Part shown: positions 10,750 through 22,410 of the stretch, in pieces
Layout of the letters: each line of letters begins with the position of its first letter
How positions within the stretch are numbered: the first letter of the stretch is position 1
From: Hygrophila difformis
Taxonomy: Eukaryota; Streptophyta; Magnoliopsida; Lamiales; Acanthaceae
Length of the DNA: 64,000 bases
NCBI GenBank assembly: GCA_030278955.1
Contig: JAOANR010000014.1
Span: forward strand, 37,461,453 to 37,525,452
Direction of reading: 5' to 3'
Made by a program: the position numbers and the translations under genes
The notes under the pieces: model-generated
What the model was told of the DNA's origin: nothing
The model's database searches: none
What the model saw: the letters and a program-made list of their open reading frames with translations, nothing else

Positions 10750-12363
10750 ACAATCATTTTAAATCGTGTGTAAACAAAGCCCATGCATGGCCCAAAATAT
10801 ATACGAAAAACCCCATGGCCCAATTGAGCTTTCCGCCAACTAGTTAAATGGGTTAATTAGGCAGGCTAGGAAAAAATGAAAAAGAAAACACCCCATTCAC
10901 AATTCACAAACAGTTGATTAACCAACTGAGTCCAACGTGAAGAACATTGAAAAACTATAATTATTTAAAGAAGGTCTAGAACTTATGAATGTAGATTTTA
11001 TTTTGAAGAAAGTCTATCCCAAATTCATTGTAAAAATAGTAATGTGAAGAAGTAATATGCTAACTGTGTATGACAAAAGAGTGGCAGATATGTGAAGCCG
11101 TAATTTTTTTTGGATGGTGACGTGAAAATGTCGACACAAGAGAAAAAGCCGTACACTCTTATTTGTAGGGGAATTATAAACCGCCATTACATGTGCAGGT
11201 AACAACAATAGGCAATACTAGCAGTGAAAGATGTTGGGATATGTGTGAATCGGTATGAGTCGGCTAAGAAGACATCCATTCCGCGTAGATTACTGAGGGC
11301 CCGTTTGGATTGATTTTTTAAAAAAGTAGAAGTCAAAAGCAAAAGTAGGTAACTTTTATGTTTGGATAAAATGTTTAAAAAGCAGCAGCTTTTTTTCAAA
11401 AGTGTATTTGGATGTGTAAAAGTGAATAGTGCTTTTGAAATGTGTAAATTATCAAAAAGGATATGCTATTTATATATAATAATATATATTTATAGTGTAA
11501 TTAAAATAAATTAATATGGATATTTATGACTCTGCATACATTATAAGGTGCTTTTGGCTTCTATTTAATTAAGGGTTGTGGAACCAACATTAATAATTTA
11601 ATTATTTTTTATTAGATATTACTTAGGTTTATTATGGCCATAGCCAAAAGATTAAATTAAAGAAAACATCAAATTTAGAGGACCAATTCTTTTAATTGAA
11701 ACGAAAAAGACTATTTTCGGGAATTTGAAACTTAAAAGAGTAAAATGTTAATTTTTCCCTAACCCACTTTTCCCAGTCAACATAATCAACTCCACCTCCC
11801 CAAGCTCTACCCACCCTGGCCATGCCCAGAATCATTATTCAACGCTGAAAAAGTTAGACGACCCATCATTTCAGGAAGTAATAATTCCTCCCTTATTTAG
11901 TATTTGCCACGGACCCATATTTTACGTAATTCAATACATAATTTTAAATTTTAATAACTCAAATTCTATACAAGTAAAAATTATAAAAAAATTGATATTC
12001 CGAATCTGTGCAATTAGACGAATCCAACAAGATCCGGCTTGACTATATTTTATCTTGTATAATTGTGTTAAAAATTCGAATCAAAGTTACTCAATAAACA
12101 GTAACAACACTCCCAACAATTATTAAGTAACGGAGTGAGGAAGTAATAAATTTATTATTCCCTTGAATTGAATGATGAATTAATTCAAGTTGGATTGCTA
12201 CTCCTAGCCTTGAGGAGACTGGTTGCCTTCCTCTACCCTGTCCAACAATTACAAATACTTAATGAAATATTCCTACTGCTAACTTTCTATTCTCATCTTT
12301 AGATCAATCATCAGTTCCTCCTCATTAATTACTTCATCTCCTAAAAGAAAAGAACACTAGGCT
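10750..12363. other. Intergenic region upstream of the UGT array
   Basis: AT-rich. It holds a Stowaway-like relic at about 11,886-12,145 (ends TTCCTCCCTTA and AACGGAGTGAGGAAG). A GGGCCCGTTTGG terminus at 11,299 is typical of hAT-like MITEs, but no partner terminus was found. The last ~200 bp before 12,364 must contain the promoter of the UGT gene there; no convincing TATA box was seen. Confidence 0.4.
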
Positions 12364-13974
12364 ATGGCAAACAATCCCGAGAAGAAGAAGAAGAAGAAGA
12401 AGCCCCACGCCATAATGATCTCAGTTCCTTACCAGGGCCACATCAACCCTTTCGTCAATCTCGCCCTCAAGCTCGCCACCAGGGGCGTCGCCGTCACCTT
12501 CGTCCATTTCCAGGCCGTCCACCACCGGCTCTCCAACTTCCACCGCGTCCACCCGGATCACTTCGATTTCTTCAAGGATGCTGCCCCACAACATGATGTC
12601 TCCTCCTCCTCCGCCGCCGCCCTGGATATCCGCTACACCACCATCGACGACGGCCTCGACCCCGTCCACTACGACCGGGACGTCAACTTCGAGGAGTACT
12701 GGGCGATCATCATGCGCCAGTTCCAGGCCCGCGTCGATGACTTCGTCGCCGACTTGATTTCCCGATCCGATCCCGACCTGGCCCATTTCCTGGTGGCCGA
12801 CACCGTCTTCGGTTGGCCGGCCGCCACCGCGAAAAAATTGAATCTTGTCAACGTCTCGTTCTGGACGCAGCCTGCCTTGGTTTTTTCCGTAGCTTATCAT
12901 TTGGACCTCATGAAAGAAAACGGGCACTATCCTTACACAGGTAGGTCTGTCTGTATATTCAGATTTCTGTTTTCGTTTAGGGTTATCGTTAGGGTTATGT
13001 CTTGATTTTTTTTATAATCAAACATCTTTCTTTCTTCTGTGATCAGATGACAATGAGGTGGAGATAAATTACATTCCCGGAGTGAAGATAAGCTCAAAGG
13101 ACTTGATGTCCTTCGTGAAGGAGCCAATGGAGAGGCGAATCATCAACCGGTCGACGTACGAGGCGTTCAGGGACGTGAAGGCGGCCGATTTCATCCTACA
13201 CAACACGGTGGAGGAACTGGAGACGGAGACCCTGTCCGCTCTTAACAAGTTACGCCATCCAAGCTACGCGATCGGTCCGATCAACTTCTCCAAGAACCTT
13301 CCGGCAATTCCCACAATCAAGAGTCTATGGTCCGAATCCGACTGCACTTCGTGGCTCGCCACCAAGCCTCCCGGCACGGTCCTGTACGTTTCATTCGGGA
13401 GCTTCGTTCATTTGGAGAAGGAGCTGCTTCAAGAATTGGCCTATGGATTGCTCCTGAGTGGAGTGAACTTCATTTGGGTGATCCGGGAAGGCATCCTCGG
13501 CTCCAACAATGATGATGGGATCAAAACTTGGTGTTGCCCGAGGAGTACAGGGGAGATGTCGGGGACAGGGGATTGATCATCCCGTGGTGTAACCAGGTGG
13601 AGGTTCTTTCGAACCCCGGTGTGGGAGGGTTCCTGACGCACAATGGGTGGAATTCGACGGTGGAGAGCGTGTGGTGTGGGGTGCCGATGGTGTGTTATCC
13701 GATGTTGTATGATCAACCGGCGAATAGGAAGCTCGTGGTGGATGATTGGGGGGTTGGGATCAATCTCTGCGATGGAGGAGGGCAGCGTCGTTTGGACAGG
13801 GTTGAGGTTGGGGAGAAGATTAAGAGGTTTATGAGTGGGGAAACTGCAGTGAAGCTGAGGGATAAGGCTGATGAGGTGAAAGAAACTTTGAAGAAGGCAG
13901 TGGAAATTGATGGGTCTTCTGAGAGGAACTTTGATAGGTTTCTTGCTGATTTGAAGGCAAAGATTCATTGTTAG
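12364..13974 (+). pseudogene. UGT86A-like glycosyltransferase with a frameshift
   Basis: Two exons: 12364-12940 and 13047-13974, with a phase-1 GT-AG intron at the same site as the other copies. The N-terminus carries a (AAG)7 stretch giving seven lysines, then PYQGHINP with the catalytic His at residue 26, and VADTVFGWP. The reading frame shifts by one base near 13,520-13,530, beside a short A run, so the normal product would stop at 13,576 before the PSPG box. The downstream frame still encodes a recognisable PSPG box, but with HNGWNS instead of HCGWNS. Either this is a recent pseudogene or the frameshift is an assembly error at a homopolymer. The unusual Asn would remain in both cases. Confidence 0.85.
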
Positions 13975-15240
13975 TTATTGCAGCATGTACTTGTGAAATT
14001 TTACCACTTTGGACCATTTCAAAATAAAATCAATAATGTAAAGGGATCAGGAATAAAAAGGCAATAAAAGAAATGCAGTCTTGAGTCTTAACTGGCAACA
14101 AATGCAGTCCAAATTCCAGTTAACCTCCAAAATTTGACAGTTAATCATGGTATGATTGAAAACAGACAAATTAAAATATGTCCAAACTTACTTACCTTTC
14201 CAACAGATAAAACATTCAATCAAGATGGACCACTTGGAGGGGAGTAATAATTGAAACTATGATGAAGCTTAATTAATTACCAAGTGAACCCTCTGAGTGA
14301 GTCTGTGCAGTTACTCTTCATGACTCAAAATAAGTCTTCCTTAGCTTCACAAAGGTTGATCTTTTTTTCCCAGATGAACTGTGCATGCCCGACGGGTGCA
14401 ATCGAATTCAGTCCATAGACCATTTCCACACCACGGTTGATGAATCACACAAGGAATTACAAGGGCCCAATTGAATAGACGATCTGAGACTCTTGCATCA
14501 CTGTGGGATCCAGCTTTTCAGCCCTGTTGTAGATAATTAATTACATCAGAGGTATTCTGGATACTCAATGCATAACTTTCGTTGTATCAGTCTCCTTCAA
14601 GAATACTAACTAATATCAAACCTGTGGGTTCCGATGCCCTCACACCTGGAATGTAATATATTGAACAACTCATGTAATCTGCATCCAACAAAAAAGATTA
14701 TGTTGGGGGAAATTGAAGGGCTAAACCATATGAAATTGATATTGATCGTGCTAATGAATTTTCTTTAAATTGAAATGCCAATGATCCAAAATCAACTCTT
14801 AGGATTATCCTAGCAAGTGGAACGTCTTGACTTTTGGCAATAAAATCAAGAACAACTTTAGATATCTTGCTCCAATTATAGTATTTTACCAACAGTCAAT
14901 AATAAATTTCTGCGTTTGTAAGATCAGAGAACAGGGTATATTATTCCTTTGTTCCTGCAAGATTAGAGCACCAGATTGGGGAAAATTAAGAGGAGGTAAT
15001 GAGGAAGCCTATTTCCATTGCCCAACATGTCTTTATCACAGTTAGACTGTCAGAATAGTTTTTTTTTTTTTTTTTTTGGTTGTGTCCACTTTTCTACGTT
15101 GTAGGATACCACAGACGGTACGAGTTTGTTTGCACCACATAATACTGATATCGAAATCTTGGGTGTTTATCTGCTATAGATCAAGCTTAATACACACCAG
15201 TCATCACTGCATATGGGAAGAGAGAATACGTACAACCGAC
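13975..15240. other. Intergenic region with an antisense UGT relic
   Basis: Mostly unassigned. At about 14,620-14,662 the minus strand encodes an IPGVRASEPT-like piece, matching the start of UGT86A exon 2. The same relic recurs upstream of the next gene (16,971-17,005), so it appears to belong to the duplicated unit. A T(20) run lies near 15,060. No TATA box is clear for the gene starting at 15,241. Confidence 0.45.
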
Positions 15241-16765
15241 ATGGCCTCAGTGCAAAAGAAACTCCATGGCATCATCATCCCAGTCCCTTACCCGGGCCAC
15301 ATTAACCCATCCATTGATTTTGCCCTCAAGCTTGCCTTGAAAGGTTTTGCCATCACCTATGTCAATCTTGAATTTGTTCATCATCAAATGGTGTCAAAAC
15401 TCAATACTGAAGAAGCTGATGTATTTTGCAATGTTCGTACATTAGGTCTTGACATACGCTACACAACAGTAGGTGATGGCTTTCCCCTGGAATTTGATCG
15501 GGTTCTCAACTTGGATGAGTATTGGGAGTCCATGATAATAAATTTCCCAGCTCATGCTGATGAACTTGTTGGCGGAATTATCAAAGCTGATCCATCTCTG
15601 GCGCATTTCTTGGTTGCCGACACTTTCTTTTCATGGCCTGCATCAGTTGCCAAGAAGTACAACATTGTTCATGTTTCTTTCTTCACCGAACCTGCTATCG
15701 TATTTTCTTTACTATACCATGCCGAGCTTCTTAGAGAAAAAGGCTATTTTCCGTGTAAAGGTAATCTCCCAACTTACTAATTATCACTGTGGATCATGAA
15801 TGCAGGCTTAATTGATCAATTCTTTACCCCTGACAGATGATTTGGAGGATGAAATCACTTACCTTCCAGGAATCGAGTCGATCAACACCAAGGACTTCAT
15901 GTCATACCTGAAAGAGAGTGATGTTAACACTACAAATCAAAAATGTGTTTTTTTGGCGTTCAAAGATGTGCCAAAAACCGATTTCATTCTGCACAACACA
16001 GTGTATGAACTAGAATCCGACACACTTTCAGCTCTAAACAAATACCAGCCCCATTATGCAATTGGTCCTGTATCTTTCTCTAAGAATCTCCCTGCAGATA
16101 CTATCGACAAGAGTACTTGCCCTGAAACGGACTGCACAGAGTGGTTGGCTGCCAAACCCCCTCGCTCGGTTTTATATGTCTCCTTTGGGAGTCTTGTCAT
16201 GACAAGCAGACACAACATAGAGGAAATAGCTTATGGAATTCTACTTAGTGAAGTGAATTTCATTTGGGTGGTTCGAGGAGGCATCGCAGGAGAAGATGAT
16301 ACTAATAAAGGTTTGCCTGATGGATTTGAGGACAGAATTCAAGGAAAGGGCCTGATCATTCCATGGTGCAATCAGATTAAAATACTTTCATATCCTGCTA
16401 TTGGGGGCTTCTTGACACATTGTGGCTGGAATTCAACACTAGAGAGCATGTGGTTTGGTGTTCCTATGATATGTTATCCGTTAAACTACGATCAACCAAC
16501 TAACAGGAAGTTAGTGGTTGACGATTGGAAGATTGGAGTTAGTTTGTGCGAAGGAACATCTCCAAATAGGAAGGAAGTTGCTGAGAAGATAAGAAGCATT
16601 ATGAGGGGATCAGCTTCAAAGGGCATCCATCAGAATATGATGGCAGTGAGGGAGAAAATGAGAAATGCAGTGGAGATTGATGGATCGTCCGAAAGAAATA
16701 TTGATCGGTTCATCATGGTTTTGAAGGCAAAAATTGATTCTATGAATGAGCAAGGCATTGAGTAG
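15241..16765 (+). CDS. UDP-glycosyltransferase, UGT86A-like, two exons
   Basis: Exons are 15241-15760 and 15837-16765 (482 codons), with a phase-1 GT-AG intron. The ATG at 15,241 was chosen because the protein then aligns with its tandem sisters (MASVQKKLH). The in-frame extension upstream is untranslated-looking. The catalytic His is H20 in PYPGHINP, the partner Asp is in VADTFFSW, and the PSPG box runs from WCNQ through HCGWNS to DQ. All key residues are present, so this is the best candidate for an active enzyme in the array. It is very similar to the copies at 17.4 and 60.4 kb, which are therefore recent tandem duplicates. Acceptor unknown. Confidence 0.9.
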
Positions 16766-16970
16766 TTAGTGAAGTAAATGTTGCTGTTTGATTCTATGAA
16801 ATTGAACTTGTGTCTGTTTCCGTCTTAAGAGGAGTTTATGTAAAATACTGATTCAATATGAACTGAAGTAATATAACATATGAACAGATTATGGCTCTAT
16901 GCAAAACTTCCCTACACATTCTCCAAATTCTGCTTTACCTTTTCAAAAAATACTAACATCAAATCAAACC

Positions 16971-17165
16971 TGTGGGTTCCGATGCCTCGCACCTGGAATG
17001 TAACGACTGAATACTTACTATTGTTTGCATCCAACAAAAAAGATTGAATTTTTAACTATCGAGATAATCAAAGACATGAATTTTCAAAGACCAATCGATG
17101 TCAGAGGGCAGCTGTCGCTGATTGTCCTGTAATGAATGTTGAGGGCCGACTCGCGGGCTCCGCCA
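16971..17165 (-). pseudogene. Antisense UGT86A relic
   Basis: On the minus strand, 17,165-17,083 encodes a piece with VFGGARESALNIHY. This matches the exon 1 segment VFGGARDSGLDIRY of the UGT86A1-like gene. After a gap, 17,005-16,971 encodes IPGVRASEPT-like residues from the start of exon 2. Order and strand fit one decayed two-exon UGT gene lying antisense between two live sense copies. It is closer to the 2.1-kb gene than to its neighbours. Confidence 0.65.
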
Positions 17166-17256
17166 AAAACAACTGCTAAAGAACAAGTCCATTTCGATTG
17201 ACCAACATGTTTTTGAAGCTGTCAGAGTCTTAGTTTTTATACTACTTTCTTTTCCA

Positions 17257-17265
17257 CTATATATG
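17257..17265 (+). promoter_or_regulatory. TATA box of the 17.4-kb UGT gene
   Basis: CTATATATG lies 113 bp upstream of the ATG at 17,378. The equivalent element at 60,322 sits at nearly the same distance from its ATG. Confidence 0.5.
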
Positions 17266-17377
17266 TAGGATCCCACAGACAGACCGTTGATGTCGAAATC
17301 TTTGGTTGTTTATCTGCAACTCAAGCTTAAATGCTCACCACTCCATACGGAAAAGAGATAACACAAAATCAATCAAC

Positions 17378-18938
17378 ATGACCTCATCAGTGCAGAAGAA
17401 ACTCCACGCCATCATCGTCCCAATTCCTTACCCGGGCCTCATTAATCCAGCCATTGATTTTGCTCACAAGCTTGCCTCCTCGAAAGGTTTCGCCATCACC
17501 TATGTCAATCTCGAATTTGTTCATCACCAAATGATGTCAAAATTCGAGACTAAACAAGTCGATATATTTTGCCACGCGCGTAAATCAGGTCTCGACATCC
17601 GCTACAGAACTGTAGGTGATGGTTTTCCCCTAGAATTTGATCGAGTTCTTCATCTGGAAGAGTACTGGGAGTCCATGATGATAAATTTCCCAGCTCGTAT
17701 TGATGAACTTGTTGGGGGAATCATCAAAGCCGATTCATCTACGGCGCATTTCTTGGTTGCCGACACTGCTTTTCTGTCGTGGCCTGCATCGGTTGCCAAA
17801 AAGTACAACATTGTTAATGTCTCGTTCTGGACCGAACCTGCTATCGTATTTTCTTTAATATACCATGCCGAGCTTCTTAGAGAAAAAGGCCATTTTCCGT
17901 GTAAAGGTATGCACAAACTGCCCCCCCCCCCCCCCCAAATTAACTAAGTTTCACTTGTGGATCATTGCAGACTGGCTTAATAATAGATCAATTCTTTTAC
18001 CACTGATGACAGATGATGTGGAGGATGAAATTACTTACCTTCCTGGAATTGAGTCTATCAGCACCAAGGACTTCATGCCATACCTGAAGGAGAGCGAAGT
18101 CGAATCTATAGTTCACAAATGTATATTATCGGCTTTCAAGGAAGTGCCAAAAGCTGATTTCATTCTACACAACACAGTGTATGAACTAGAATCTGAGACA
18201 CTTTCAGCTCTAAATAAATACCAGCCTCATTATGCAATTGGTCCTATCTATTTCTCCAAGAATCTTCCCGCAGATACTATCCACAAGAGTATTTGCCCTG
18301 AAACGGACTGCACAGAGTGGCTGGCAGCCAAACCCCCTCGCTCGGTTTTATATGTCTCCTTCGGGAGTCTTGTCATGACAAGCAGACACAACATAGAGGA
18401 AATAGCTCATGGGATTCTACTCAGTGAAGTGAACTTCATTTGGGTGGTCCGGCCAGGCATTGCAGGTGAAGATGGAACTCATGGTTTGCCTGATGGATTT
18501 GAGGACAGAATTCAAGAGAAGGGGCTGATCGTTCCATGGTGCAATCAGGTTAAACTACTTTCGGATCCAGCTATGGGGGGATTCCTGACCCACTGTGGTT
18601 GGAACTCAACACTTGAGAGCATTTGGTTTGGTGTTCCGATGATATGTTATCCATTAAATTTCGATCAACCAACCAACAGGAAGTTAGTGGTTGACGATTG
18701 GAAGATTGGAATCAGTTTGTGTGATGGAACATCTCCAAATAGGAGGGAAGTAGCTGAGAAGATAAGAAGTGCTATGAGCGGATCAGCTTCAAAGGGCATT
18801 CATCAAAATATGATGGCAGTTAGAGAGAAAATTAGGAATGCGTTGGAGAGCAATGGATCATCCGAAAGAAATATTGATCGGTTCGCCATAGACTTGAAGG
18901 CAAAGATCGATTCTATGAATGAGCGAGGCAATGAGTAG
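17378..18938 (+). CDS. UGT86A-like protein lacking the catalytic His
   Basis: Exons are 17378-17906 and 18013-18938 (484 codons), with a phase-1 intron that holds a C(16) run. The frame is fully open and the PSPG box is complete (WCNQ, HCGWNS, DQ). The catalytic histidine motif, however, reads PYPGLINP: residue 21 is Leu, encoded by CTC where the sisters have CAC. In plant family 1 UGTs this His deprotonates the acceptor hydroxyl. UDP-sugar binding may persist, but normal O-glycosylation is unlikely. A second oddity is one extra residue in the VADTAFLSW segment. The gene lies 2.1 kb downstream of its nearest sister and just upstream of the MULE insertion. Confidence 0.9.
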
Positions 18939-19600
18939 TTAGTGAAGTAAATGTCGTCGTTTGATTTAAGTATCCTGATCTTGTTTGTCAAATGGAAACT
19001 GTCTGTTTGCATCTTAAGGCAAGTTTATGTAATGTAAAACACTAAATCAATATGACTCAAGTACTCTGATTGTGTCTGTCGATTCCTGTGATTACTAGAT
19101 TACATTAAATCCATGTCCAAAATTACAAATATGAACAATAGCCTTGACTGGATATTACCAGCTGCAAATTTTGCTCCCACCTATCTGCAGATTAAATTCG
19201 CATCCTTCTTAGAAACTAACTTAGAGTGTACAGGATTATTTAGTAAGTACTATTTACTCCATTCTTATATCATTTTAAGTTTGTAGTATTAGTTTGTCTG
19301 ATTGTGCACTTCAAACGAACTCTCAAACTTGGATCGGACAGAGCAAAAAATGAAACAATTGCACACTTGAAAGTGATTCTTGGGAGATTACCAAATGGAA
19401 TGTTCGATGAGAAAATTGTGAAATAAGAAGTCCTTTTCAAGCTTCAATGATAATATCTTTTCCCAATAGTTTTCTGAATTCGACAAAAGCAGCACAAATT
19501 TGTTGCCAACTGGGTACTAATTAAAGCATCTTTTGTGGCCAAAGAGAGAAGAAAATGGAAGTGTCTCTTAGGAGTTAGGACCACAGCTGACATACCATGT
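18939..19600. other. Intergenic flank of the MULE
   Basis: Host DNA between the 17.4-kb UGT gene and the left end of the large transposon. No gene is supported. Confidence 0.5.
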
Positions 19601-19610
19601 GGTGCACAAT
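19601..19610. repeat. Left target-site duplication (candidate)
   Basis: GGTGCACAAT, repeated exactly and in the same orientation at 59,917-59,926. Mutator-like elements make 8-11 bp duplications, so 10 bp fits. Confidence 0.6.
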
Positions 19611-19623
19611 GAGTCCGCACACA

Positions 19624-19818
19624 CAGTGCCATGGCAGGTACTGACAATAATCTTTTATGCCAGCCGCCAAAATTCCTCAACTTTTGTACCCGAAAAGGCA
19701 TTAAAACCCCTGGTTCGTGGTGTGGTTCGTATACGAACCGGAAGAATAACCACGAACCATGGGATTAATTAGTAAACGTAATTAAGGAAGCCTGGTTCGT
19801 GGTTCAAGGCGTGGACCG
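19624..19818 (+). repeat. Left terminal inverted repeat of the MULE
   Basis: It begins CAGTGCCATGGCAGGT and continues through GCCAGCCGCCAAAATTCC and the GGTTCGTATACGAACCGG palindrome. It matches the reverse complement of 59,706-59,902, at ~90% over the first 120 bp and less further in. Confidence 0.85.
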
Positions 19819-19875
19819 GAGACGAACCGGTTCCGTTGACGACGACCCATGGCGCGACGTGGCAATGTGGGTTCG
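19711..19875. repeat. ACGAACC/GGTTCGT motif cluster 1
   Basis: About seven copies in both orientations, including the palindrome GGTTCGTATACGAACC. Clusters of one short motif near transposon ends usually serve as transposase or regulator binding sites. That role is inferred here. Confidence 0.65.
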
Positions 19876-19919
19876 TCTTTAGTCAGGTGACCACGACGAC
19901 CCACAGACCACGCACCATG

Positions 19920-20465
19920 ATGCAGTTATTATTACTCATTAATTTTTATTATAAAATCAATTTAATCCAATCATATTTATTATTATTATTTTAATTAATA
20001 TTCTTAAAATTACAATATTTATTGTATTATAATTAATAGAAGTATTATGGAAATATAGTTATTTCACTTTTCCGTCTACAAATATTATAAAATCTATTAT
20101 AACAAAATAATAATAATAAGTTTTATGTATTATTAATATTACATTGTTATTATTAATATTATTATTATTATTATCATTATTATTAATATTCTTTTACTAT
20201 TGTTTGAAGAATAATTATTATAATGTATTTATAGTTTTAATACTCCTAAAAATATAATTATTAATATAAATATTAAAATTAATAATTATTATTATTAATT
20301 TAATAATAGCAAAAATATTAATTATTAATATAATTATTTTATTATGAATATTAATAACATTATAATGATTAATTATCATTATTATTTCTTCGTAATATAA
20401 TTATTTTATAACTATAATAAATGTTAAAATTATTTTATACTTTCTCCGTTCCTTTTTAGTAATAA
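19920..20465. other. AT-rich spacer with one arm of a direct repeat
   Basis: Almost pure A/T, with ATT-type microsatellite character. Positions 20,166-20,331 are repeated directly at 22,386-22,531, on the other side of the eL15 array. Confidence 0.6.
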
Positions 20466-20467
20466 AA

Positions 20468-22410
20468 TATTAATAATAATGATAATAATTATTCCATTGC
20501 AGTGCACCCGCGACGACGAGTCGAACACCATCACCATGGGTGCCAACTCTTACGTCTCCGAGCTCTGGAAGAAGAAGCAATCCGATGTCATGCGCTTCAT
20601 ACTTAGGGTTCGTTGTTGGGAGTATCGTCAGCTTCCCGCCGGCGTCCGCGTCACCCACCTTACTCGCCCCGATAAGGCAAGACGCCTCGGCTACAAGGCA
20701 AAACAGGGGTATGTGGTTTACCGTGTCCGTGTTAGACGTGGTGGAAGGAAGAGGCCAGTTCCAAAGGGGATTGTACATGGTAAGCCCACCAACCAGGGTG
20801 TTACTCAGCTGGAATTCCTGCGCAGCAAGAGTTCCGTGGTGGAGGAACGTGGTGGCAGGAAACGTGGGGGCATTAGGGTTCGTTGTTGGGAGTATCGTCA
20901 GCTTCCCGCCGGCGTCCGCGTCACCCACCCTACTCGCACCGATAAGGCAAGACGCCTCGGCTACAAGGCAAAACAGGGGTATGTGGTTTACCGTGTCCGT
21001 GTTAGACGTGGTGGAAGGAAGAGGCCAGTTCCAAAGGGGATTGTACATGGTAAGCCCACCAACCAGGGTGTTACTCAGCTGGAATTCCTGCGCAGCAAGA
21101 GTTCCGTGGTGGAGGAACGTGGTGGCAGGAAACGTGGGGGCATTAGGGTTCGTTGTTGGGAGTATCGTCAGCTTCCCGCCGGCGTCCGCGTCACCCACCT
21201 TACTCGCACCGATAAGGCAAGACGCCTCGGCTACAAGGCAAAACAGGGGTATGTGGTTTACCGTGTCCGTGTTAGACGTGGTGGAAGGAAGAGGCCAGTT
21301 CCAAAGGGGATTGTACATGGTAAGCCCACCAACCAGGGTGTTACTCTGCTGAAATTCCTGCGCAGCAAGAGTTCGTGGTGGAGGAACGTGCTGGCAGGAA
21401 ACGTGGGGGCATTAGGGTTCGTTGTTGGGAGTATCGTCAGCTTCTCGCCGGTGTCTGCGACACCCACCTTACTCGCCCCGATAAGCCCAGACGCCTCGGC
21501 TACAAGGCAAAACAGGGGTATGTGATTTCCCGTGTCCGTGTTAGACGTGGTGGAAGGAAGAGGCCAGTTCCACAGGAGATTGTACATGGTAAGCCCACCA
21601 ACCAGGGTGTTACTCAGCTGAAATTCCTGCGCGGCAAGAGGTCCGTGGGGGAGGAACGTGCTGGCAGGAAACTTGGGGGCCTTAGGGTTCTTTGTTGGGA
21701 CTATCGGCAGTTTCCCGCCAGCTTCCACGACACCCACCTTACTCGCCCCGATAAGCCCAGACGTCTCGGCTACAAGGCAAAACATGGGTATGTGGTTTAC
21801 CGTGTCCGTGTTAGACGTGGTGGAAGGAAGAGGCCAGTTCCAAAGGAGATTGTACATGGTAAGCCCACCAACCAGGGTGTTACTCAGCTGAAATTCCTGC
21901 GCGGCAAGAGGTCCGTGGTGGAGGAACGTGCTGGCAGGAAACTTGGGGGACTTAGGGTTCGTTGTTGGGACTACCGTCAGGTTCCCGCCGGCGTCCGCGG
22001 CACCCACCCTACTCGCCCGGATAAGGCAAGACATCTCGGCTACAAGGCAAAACAGGGGTATGTGGTTTACCGTGTCCGTGTTAGACGTGGTGGAATGAAG
22101 AGTCCGGTTCCAAAGGGGATTGTACATGGTAAGCCCACCAACCAGGGTGTTACTCAGCTGAAATTCCTGCGCAGCAAGAGGTCCGTGGTGGAGGAACGTG
22201 CTGGGAGGAAACTTGGGGGCCTTAGGGTTCGTTGTTGGGACTATCGTCAGCTTCCCGCCGGCGTCCGCGGCACCCACCCTACTCGCCCCGATAAGGCAAG
22301 ACGTCTCGGCTACAGGGCAAAAGAGGGGTATGTGGTTTACCGTGTCCGTGTTAGACCCGTCGGCGCTGGTGCACTGGAATGGAATAATTATTATCATTAT
22401 TATTAATATT
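20468..22410. repeat. Inverted repeats bracketing the eL15 array
   Basis: About 50 bp at 20,468-20,515 (ATTATTCCATTGCAGTGCAC region) is the reverse complement of 22,360-22,410 (GTGCACTGGAATGGAATAAT region). The array therefore looks like a unit with its own inverted ends, inserted in AT-rich DNA. Confidence 0.7.
20536..22360 (+). pseudogene. RPL15-like: Tandem array of the eL15 ribosomal protein N-terminal half
   Basis: The ATG at 20,536 opens a near-normal eL15 N-terminus ([16 protein letters not shown]). From 20,605 a 90-codon unit repeats: units start at 20605, 20875, 21145, 21414, 21684, 21954 and 22224, the last one partial. Each unit holds the eL15 core ([31 protein letters not shown]). 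The C-terminal half of eL15, beginning near VNSYW in the normal protein, is absent. The 270-bp period keeps the frame, so the first ~280 codons read as three fused copies. One missing C near 21,374 shifts the frame, and the first frame ends at 21,525. The second frame runs 21,375-22,406. No introns are present. This is probably a captured exon or cDNA amplified inside the MULE. It is not a working ribosomal gene. Confidence 0.88.

Noticed and set aside
11299..11640. hAT-like MITE beginning GGGCCCGTTTGG
   Set aside because: No matching inverted terminus or target duplication was found downstream.
17921..17936. C(16) run as a sign of an assembly gap
   Set aside because: It lies inside an intron with sound splice sites and does not disturb the gene model; slippage is enough to explain it.
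20470..22397. Long minus-strand frames across the eL15 array as genes
   Set aside because: They are the complement of a 270-bp repeat with the true eL15 sense on the plus strand; no domain is recognisable. Kept only as a dsRNA idea.
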